A stretch of DNA of 64,000 nucleotides from Ficedula albicollis (taxonomy: Eukaryota; Chordata; Aves; Passeriformes; Muscicapidae): positions 23,513,036-23,577,035 of the forward strand of contig NC_021678.1 of the NCBI RefSeq assembly GCF_000247815.1. Direction: 5' to 3'. The first letter of the stretch is position 1. Each line of letters starts with the position of its first letter. Both the position numbers and the translations under genes were made by a program. The notes under the pieces are model-generated. The model had not been told where the DNA came from. It searched no databases and saw only the letters and a list, made by a program, of their open reading frames with translations. This document shows, piece by piece, positions 56,776 to 64,000 of this stretch.

Positions 56776-59700
56776 GTGCAGGGAAAGGCCGAGTCTCCCT
56801 GCTTCTCAAAAGCCAGGGAGCTGGCAGCACTCGTGCACGGTCTCATCTGCAGCCTGCTCGGACATTTCAGGTGCTCAGGAGCTTTTGCCCCTCTACCACT
56901 GCAAACCACCCCCCGAAGGCTGAGCTGGAAAGTTTGGGTTGGGTTTTCTTCAGTGCACTAACCTGTTCCCGATGGATGCTTTTGTAGCTGGAAGAGGAGG
57001 GATTTACAAGACTCCTGAGTTGTCTCTGGGCTTGCTACCAGGTTCTTCCCTCAATTGGTAAAGTCACTCTCATGCTCCTTGCCTCAGTTTCCCCATTTCC
57101 AACCAATACAAACAACATGCAAATACTGTGTTTTCTTTAGAGCAGAGTGTCTTCCACTAGGAATCTGGCCCAAATGCAGAAGCCACCTCTGTCTTTCTTG
57201 ATGGTTTTTCACAGACTCCTTAGAAACAGTCTGGGGACACTGATGGGGCTGGCAGTTTCTAAGACATGGGTGCCAGGACTCAGAGTAGGCAATCTGCCAG
57301 GACCAAGTCTGCAACCAGAAAATTCAAGGCTAGAAGAGATGCCAAGATCCTCTGTAGTTGTCTCAGAAATACTCAGGACAAATCATATCAACCTGCCTAC
57401 AAACGCTGACAGCTCTAACTTGGGTTTGCATAAAGAATCCCTATGACAAAAAGCATGGCAAAGGATCCCAGTTTTCTCTGCAGATTCCAAGAGCTGACTA
57501 AAGCACCTCTAATCCTAGTGGAAAGGCTTATTTCAGCCCCTCTCATTGCTAAAAAATGAAAAACAAAATGGATCATATTTTTAAGCATTCTTCTCTTCAT
57601 TTGGGTCCCACTGACCCTCCAATCCAGCAGGCTCAAGCCCTTGGATGGCTGCACCTTTCTGCAGACCTTGGGAACAGTAGTGGGACCTGATACCAGGCTC
57701 CCACTGCTCACAGTCCTGGGGCAGCTTGGGAGTGTTTCTGGGGACAAGCAGCAGCTGCAACTCATCTCATGGGCAAATAGGACAAGCCAGTGCTATCCCA
57801 AAGACACATTGTGAGGAGTCCTTTCAGCCCCCTCCCCACACACAGGACCTTCCATGTCCAGGACATGGCAGGACACTGCACAACAGCACATCCCAGCATC
57901 TGGACCTGTACCCAGCTCCCAGCTCTGGTCAGTGCTGTCCCATCCTTCCCCAGCCTCTGCACATCCTCGTGAAGAGCCAGGAGTTTACCACACCACCAGC
58001 CTGACCAGGAGCCACTTTGGATCAGCACAACTTGGGGTCTGACTGCCAAGTGCTTTTGGCATGATTTTTTCCTTGCTCTTGTACAAAGTGAGGTTGCAAC
58101 TTCTGGTGAACAAGAATCAATGTCTAATGAAACACGGTCACTGCTCCAATTGAGAGCACAGCAGTCCTGCACAAGAACCAAGCCAGACACCAACCCTTGG
58201 ATGGCTTTTCCTGATTTCCAGGAAGGGTTGGGCCGTGTTTGTCCACAGGCTCCACTGGGTTTACAAGAACAACTGTTGTTTTTGAATCTCATGCAGCTTG
58301 GGCTCCTGCTGATGCTGCTTTAATTGCAGGGCTCCTTTGCTACCAGGCCCTGATCAGGCAGGTGAGTGGCTGACATGTGTCAGCTGTGCAGTGACACTGC
58401 TGTCCCAGCATTGCTGGGAGGTGGCTGCGTGACCCCAAGAGTGCCAGGGCAGGCACAAGCACCCACGGCAGGAGGCTGCAGGGATCAGGGGGATGCTTAT
58501 CATTATCCCTTGCCAAGATGGCATTATGGTCCAGCACAGCATCACAAGGGGGCCCAAAAATCCCCAGCCCCGCTCCCCACTTCATAGCCACAACAAGGAA
58601 ACTTTCAGGTGTGGGACAAAGCTGACACCAGTGATCTGTCACAGGCTCCATAACACCTGGGGTCCTGCCCTAAGTGTCAGGCACATCCTGGCAGCTCACC
58701 CTGGGGCTGGAATGCTACACCAGCTCTGCTCCTGCACACATGCACTGCACCCACACAAGAAAAAAATTCAACTCCTAAATCCAACACACAGCTTGTGCCC
58801 ACCCCAAGGACTGAGCCCCGAAAACCCCTGCTCAGCCTGCAGATACCTCAAATGAGTTTTGTCCTCCAGCTTTGCCAGCAAGGGTGGTGGGGAGCCCTCA
58901 CTAATGCACCCAGCAAAGAAAGGCTGCGGGTGCCAGCAGCTCTTCAACCATAATGAAAGTCTCAGGTATCCCAGCCCGGCCAAATCACCTCCTACAGACG
59001 CAGAACGGCACTGGAGTAGCAATAAAAGTGTCAGGGATGTCTCCTTGTGCATCACCAGACTGCAGCATTTCGGGAGCGGCCTGCACAGAGGTTAATTATT
59101 GCTTCCCTCTCTTCCCCTCTCGCTCCCAGTTTAAGATGGATCTGACTGTCAGGAGGGGTGACAGATGAAGACAAAGCACAGGTACGGCTCCGTGAACTCT
59201 GCGCCTGCCTGTATCATCCTGGAGCAGCTGGGAGCACGTGGAGTGGAGCTGCAGGGAGGGAGAGGAGGGGTGAGGAGGAGGGAGAGTCGAGAAAGCAGCA
59301 ACCATACCAGTGCTGGAATGGATTTGCTGTGGGGGGACGTGGAGTTGCTGGACTGGGAGAAGAGAAATTACAGCTCATTCCACCCCACTCTTACGGAAGG
59401 ATTTTTTTTCCTCCTCGCTCCTCATACTGCTTCAAAACTTCACTCAAGACTGGCAGAGACCATTTCCCAAATATCAAGGAAAGCATGAGAAAGAGCACAC
59501 GGTCAGCTGCCTTCTGCTCCACAGAGCTGCCATCACTGCAAGCAAAACATGTATTTGAGCATCTCCCCTTTGAGAGATAATCCAAGAAAATCTGGGTTCA
59601 GGGTCCCAGCTCTGCTACAATTATGAATCTCTGAAGTTCTGTTCCCTAAAGCAGCCTCTGGCTGGAACAACACTCAGGTCTTTCGGGCAGAAGAAGCTTT

Positions 59701-62700
59701 GCAGATGTTGTTACGAGCAGTCCCAAGCAGACAGATCTCTAAGTATCACTTCTCCGTGTGCAGCAAGAGGTGACTTGTCCTTCACTTTCCTTCCTGGTCA
59801 GTGGCTTTAGTGCTAGCACAGTCATTGCCATCAAAACCTTGTTCTGGCCTCTGGAGCTTGAAGACTTAACCATGACCTTTCTGTTTCCCAGGACATGTCC
59901 CTTTTCCTCTCTACAGAGCAGCTGGTGTGTTTTGATCACCTCTGTCCTCCCAGTGACCAGACATGCTGCCCAGGGGGTACCCAGCCCTGCTGCCCCCAGC
60001 AGGGACAGGGCACAGCTGCTTTCAAAGCAGCTTCTTTCCATCCAGCTGGGAAAAATCAGTTCCTATGCAGCAGACAGGAGAACATTGGTCTTTCCCAGGA
60101 AAAGCCAGCTGCTTTGCCTCCCAGTCAGGTTTTTCTGTAGTTAAGGGATGCTGTGACAGTGTAGCACATGCCCCACTGTTGCTGTTTTTCCCCACTGCCC
60201 TCACACAGAAATTCCCTGGCAATGGGAGCAGTGGCCTCCCTCTTCCACTCCAAGAGGGTTTTAAGGTTTCATCAGGAAGGTGGATTCATGCTCCTTCCCC
60301 TGCTAGCCCCTGCAATCTGGTTTAGCTCTCACCTGTGTGCAGGGGCTGCCAAAGCATCTTCAGGGAGGCTGCAGGCTAGAAACCACTTGCCTGGGAGAAG
60401 CACTGGTTCCTCAGGGCAGAGCAGCACCCACATCTCCATCTCCTGCCTTCCCCTTGCTCAAGGGCACAGACACTGCAGCCACTTCAGAGGGATGGAGCCA
60501 CCCCAGGCACCCAGGAGGAGAAATTGCCCTGTCCCTGTTCCCAAAAGGGTTGGGATTTTATCCCAAGATATGAGCTGGGGATGAGAAATGTCAGCATTGG
60601 CAGTTTTCATCCCTATGGAAAAACCTTCAAGGCTGACCCTAATGGGAAGGTCTGCCTCAAGCCATTCCCAAACAGTGCCTTTCCTTTCCAGGCTTTCCAG
60701 CCATTTCAGCCTGGCTTGATACCATTTAGCTGCAGATGCTGAAGGAAACATCACTTCAAATTAAACCAGAGGGGAGCACTTCAGCTGGACAGCTTTGAAG
60801 TAGGAGGCTTTGATAAAGGAATGTATTTCCTCCCCCTCTTGATCATTCTTTCTTTCTTCCCCCTCTCCTCTCCAAATGGTGAGTTTTGGCATGGCTGCCC
60901 CAGCACAGCCACCGAAAGGCTGTGACTCCCCCTCCAGGGGCATCTTCCATCACTCTGCCAAGCAGCCTCTCCTCCAGGACGATGGGCTCAGTACCAGCAG
61001 CTGAACCCAAGTTCAAGCCTCTCCTTATCACCCAGCAGATTTAAAGCAAAACCACCCAGAGGTCCTTTCTCCACGTGCACCCTGAACACACCGTGCTTCC
61101 CTGCTGCTGGCGTGGTGCAGAGCCCAGAAGGTATTTCCAAGGACTTCAGTTCCTAGAGGAAAGGCGCAGCACAATTACTGTAACCCACTGCCAGCCTGTC
61201 CCATGATTTATACACTGAGGCTGTCACACTGAAACCAGGGTAGGATGTCCTCTTCTGAGCCAGAAGCGTTCTGCCATGGGAATAAACGAGAAGATACTTT
61301 TAAGCTGTCATTTAGTTACCCTGTGTCTTCCAGGCAGCTCCCACGGCCCCAGGAGGTTCCCATCTCTCCAGGCACTTTCCCGAGCCCTTCTGAACCCCAG
61401 TGCTCAGCCCAGAGCACCAAGCAAGCCCCAGTGCTGACCCTGGCATCCATGCACTCCTCAGCAGCCCTGGAGGGCAGCAGGAGCACCCAGGATGCAGGCA
61501 GCACGTGTGCCTGCGGGGAGGATGGATGGCAAAGGCTGAAGGGCTCAGAGCATCCCTCCCTGTGCGACAGCTAAACGAGCCGAGACAATTAAATGTGCCA
61601 TTTGATGGCTGCCTGGCAGAGCCAGAGCCTCTCTCTCTCTTTTAATAAAAGGACTCTTCCCCAGAATGGCTCAGGCTGCAGTGAGGGCTGCAGCTTGTGA
61701 AGTGTGAGAGCTCTTCACATTTAATTAAACAGCCCGTCCAAGCTTGCCTCGTGTCGGCAGAGCTCACACGCTGCCAGAGATGCCCTGGCACCTTCTCCCA
61801 CTGCAGCCCTCGCTGGGTGAAACACCCCTGCCTCCTTCCATCCTCACTCCCAGCATGGTCAGAGCTGTGTCCCAGCTTGCCTGGACTGCATGAGCCCCCC
61901 CAAACTGGGCTGCTGTGCCCTCAGTGCCCAGAGGGTACCTAACCCTTGCGGAGCTGATAACCCCTTGATGTGAGCCAGGCTCTCCAGGGGGCTGAGACCC
62001 AGTGGCTCACTGTGTGTGCACTACAGAGATGAGGTGCTGCTGGAGTGCCAGGGTGTGAGACAGCCAGGGGTAGGGAATCCATCAGTGGGTCCAGCCCCAT
62101 GGTGTACCACACCACTCCTCCACATCTCTGACCTGCAGCACACAGGCCACCCCACGGCCGGGACACCACGGCCACGGCCTCCCCCGAGCCCTGCGCTCCG
62201 AGCCGGCTTCCGCCAGCTCTGCTCCTCGTCAGCTGAGCAGGGGAAATGCCCTGCTCTTGCCCAGGGCAGATAAGAGAGATGGATAAGGGCGGGGGCAGAG
62301 GGGAGGCCGGCATTTGGGTAGCTTGGCTGACTTTACAGAGAGCACTTGTTTTGCTGAGCCCTGCAGCTTAACCCTTCCTTCCCCAAGGCCAGGGTAAGCT
62401 GGCAGTGGGAGAGAGCTGGACCTTTGGACAACTCCTGACAATACCACCCTAATGGGCTCACTGCTTTTAGGTCTTCTCCATGTTTAAAATGAGCCCTGTT
62501 GAGCTGGCATCACTTGTTTCTGGCTCCTCCATCCTTAGGCAGGGAAGGCAGCATCCTCTCTCCCAAAATGTTTGCAGGAGAACTGCCACTCCCATCCTGC
62601 AACACAGCAGCCTGGTGGCTGGTGATTTGTTATCTACTGGCATGGAGGGCTTCAATCCTCTGTCTGCAGCTGTACTTGCAGGACATGCCAGACCAGGCTT

Positions 62701-63741
62701 CCCTGGACCTTTTCTTGGTCCTCCTGACACCAGCTGAGATGCAAACTCAGAATTTTTCTGTTTTATTCTTCCTACCTGATTTCTTCTGAGAGGGAAGGAC
62801 TGGCTCCAGCAGGTGTCCTGGTGAGATGCTGAACAGGCACCCCAGCCCTTCTCAGCATATGTTCACATGTGGCTGCAAAGTTGCAAGCTGCAGCTTCTGC
62901 CTCTCCTCACAGCCATAGCTGGGAGAGGGAGGTTATTAGAGGGGAGGGCTCAAGCTGTGCTTTGAATATGACATCCAGCCAGGTGAATATCTGGGGGTTT
63001 TACAAGTAGCCCAAAAGTTGCTGTCCCCCGCTCCCCTCCCACATTCTCAAACCAGCAGAGTGCAGGCAGCAGGGGAAAGCTGCTGAAGGGTATGAGCCCT
63101 TCCCACCCCGCCAGGGCTCGGGGGCTGCTCTGCAGAGACCCCATCACTCACACTTTCAGGCCTGCCAAGCCAAAGGCACAGTAATTGCAAGCCAGATACC
63201 CCCCCCCACTTCCGAGGCAGTGTGCTCTGGCAGTGACCAGGCACAGGGGCTCCCATTTCCGCCTGCCTCCAGCTGTTACGGAGCAGAGAAGTGACAGAGA
63301 GCAGCCCCGGGGCAGAGAGGGCTGCGAGGAGAGACAGCAACCAGCACTCTGATAAGGCAAGTCCCTGCTGAGCACCTCCTTGCTTTCGAGATAATGCACC
63401 ACAGGCACTCCCTGAGGGATACCTGTGCTCTCTGCAGGTTGTGCCCTCGCATGGATTGTGCCTGCTTCAGCTCGTCCCCTTCTCTCCATGGAGTCAGACC
63501 CCAGTCCCAAATTCCGCGCCCATGAAGGGGGGAAAGCCCAGATCATAGGGAACAAACCCAGGACATCAGATGAGCACACAAGCAGAGATACAACCAGGAC
63601 CATCCCCACACCACTAAGGATAGGTCTTTCCCCCACAGGTGAAATCAAAAAGTCACCTGCAATGCAAGTAGAGTGTGGTGGGGCCCTCCAGCTCTCCCTG
63701 GGCTGGTGCTGCTCCTGATGAATCTGCACAGGGATTATTAC
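56776..63741. other. Intergenic, no gene recognised
   Basis: Unique DNA with short frames. TAAT-containing patches occur at 61565-61610 and 61715-61740. KAZALD1 (IGFBP, Kazal and Ig domains), the neighbour I recall from human, could not be found in the frames. Confidence 0.5.
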
Positions 63742-63890
63742 CTCAAGGGGACAGGCAAGATACTTAAGTCCCTTCACTTGATCCACATTCAACATCCCAC
63801 TCAGAGCCTCAGTAATGGTCATGGATAGAGTCACATCAGCAGCTCTTGGGCTTTTCAAGCCAGAGGAAGTGGAGCTTTCAACAGACACAG
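63742..63890 (-). CDS. Candidate internal exon of an unidentified gene
   Basis: In minus-strand sense a pyrimidine tract of about 20 bases ends in CTCTTCTCAG. It is followed by a 149-nt open segment and then a donor GAG|GTAATAAT. The frame without stops reads VSVESSTSSGLKSPR, then DVTLSMTITEALSGML and VKGLKYLACPLE, ending on a codon boundary. Composition looks protein-like and the signals are good, but I cannot assign a family. I recognise no neighbouring exon in the last kilobase. It could be an exon of a gene extending past the right edge, or chance. Confidence 0.35.
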
Positions 63891-64000
63891 CTGAGAAGAG
63901 AAAAAAAAAAAAAAGCAGTCTCAAGTTAAAACCCTTTACAGGCTCCAGCAGGCACCGGTGCTGGCAGAACCAGAGGGTGTTACCCTGCATCAATCCCAGC

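Overview
The window is vertebrate nuclear DNA, most likely from a bird. Two things support this. There is a single recognisable multi-exon homeobox gene, TLX1 (T-cell leukemia homeobox 1, also called HOX11). There are also two copies of a fragment that reads like the 3' end of a CR1 LINE, the dominant retrotransposon of birds and other sauropsids. No prokaryotic gene, CRISPR array, rRNA or tRNA was recognised.

TLX1 lies on the minus strand in three coding exons. Exon 1 is 30281-30800 (start codon, eh1-like repression motif, PBX-type FPWME motif). Exon 2 is 28118-28319 or 28118-28355 (most of the homeodomain). Exon 3 is 24268-24490 (end of the homeodomain, conserved C-terminus, stop). Splice phases agree across both introns. 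The joined frame gives 314 residues, or 326 if the upstream of two in-frame acceptors of exon 2 is used. A CpG-rich region covers exon 1, intron 1 and the upstream flank. It contains a CCAAT box in TLX1 orientation (31394-31398) and a TATA box facing the other way (31582-31587). Two AATAAA signals in TLX1 orientation at 22959-22964 and 22984-22989 suggest a 3'UTR of about 1.3 kb.

Outside TLX1 I recognise no complete gene. Roughly 23 kb downstream (positions 1-22.9 kb) and 33 kb upstream (31-64 kb) look intergenic. They contain islands rich in TAAT/homeodomain-like sites that look like candidate conserved regulatory elements, which fits a developmental regulator in a regulatory domain. One well-formed candidate exon of unknown identity lies on the minus strand at 63742-63890. 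LBX1 and KAZALD1, which I recall as TLX1 neighbours in human, were not seen.

The most striking structure is technical. Nine runs of pure G, 18 to 1401 bases long, all on the plus strand, interrupt the sequence. At most of them the same flanking sequence occurs on both sides, including an apparently identical copy of about 169 bp around the 1102-base run. This is the pattern expected when contig ends that really overlap are left unmerged and joined through no-signal poly-G sequence. One run lies inside TLX1 exon 1 and adds an in-frame false polyproline block. Three more lie in TLX1 introns. A further set of near-identical tandem duplications (55-280 bp period) without poly-G may be the same error in milder form, or real young duplications. 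I found no convincing new biological system. The best biological lead is the tandem acceptor of TLX1 exon 2.
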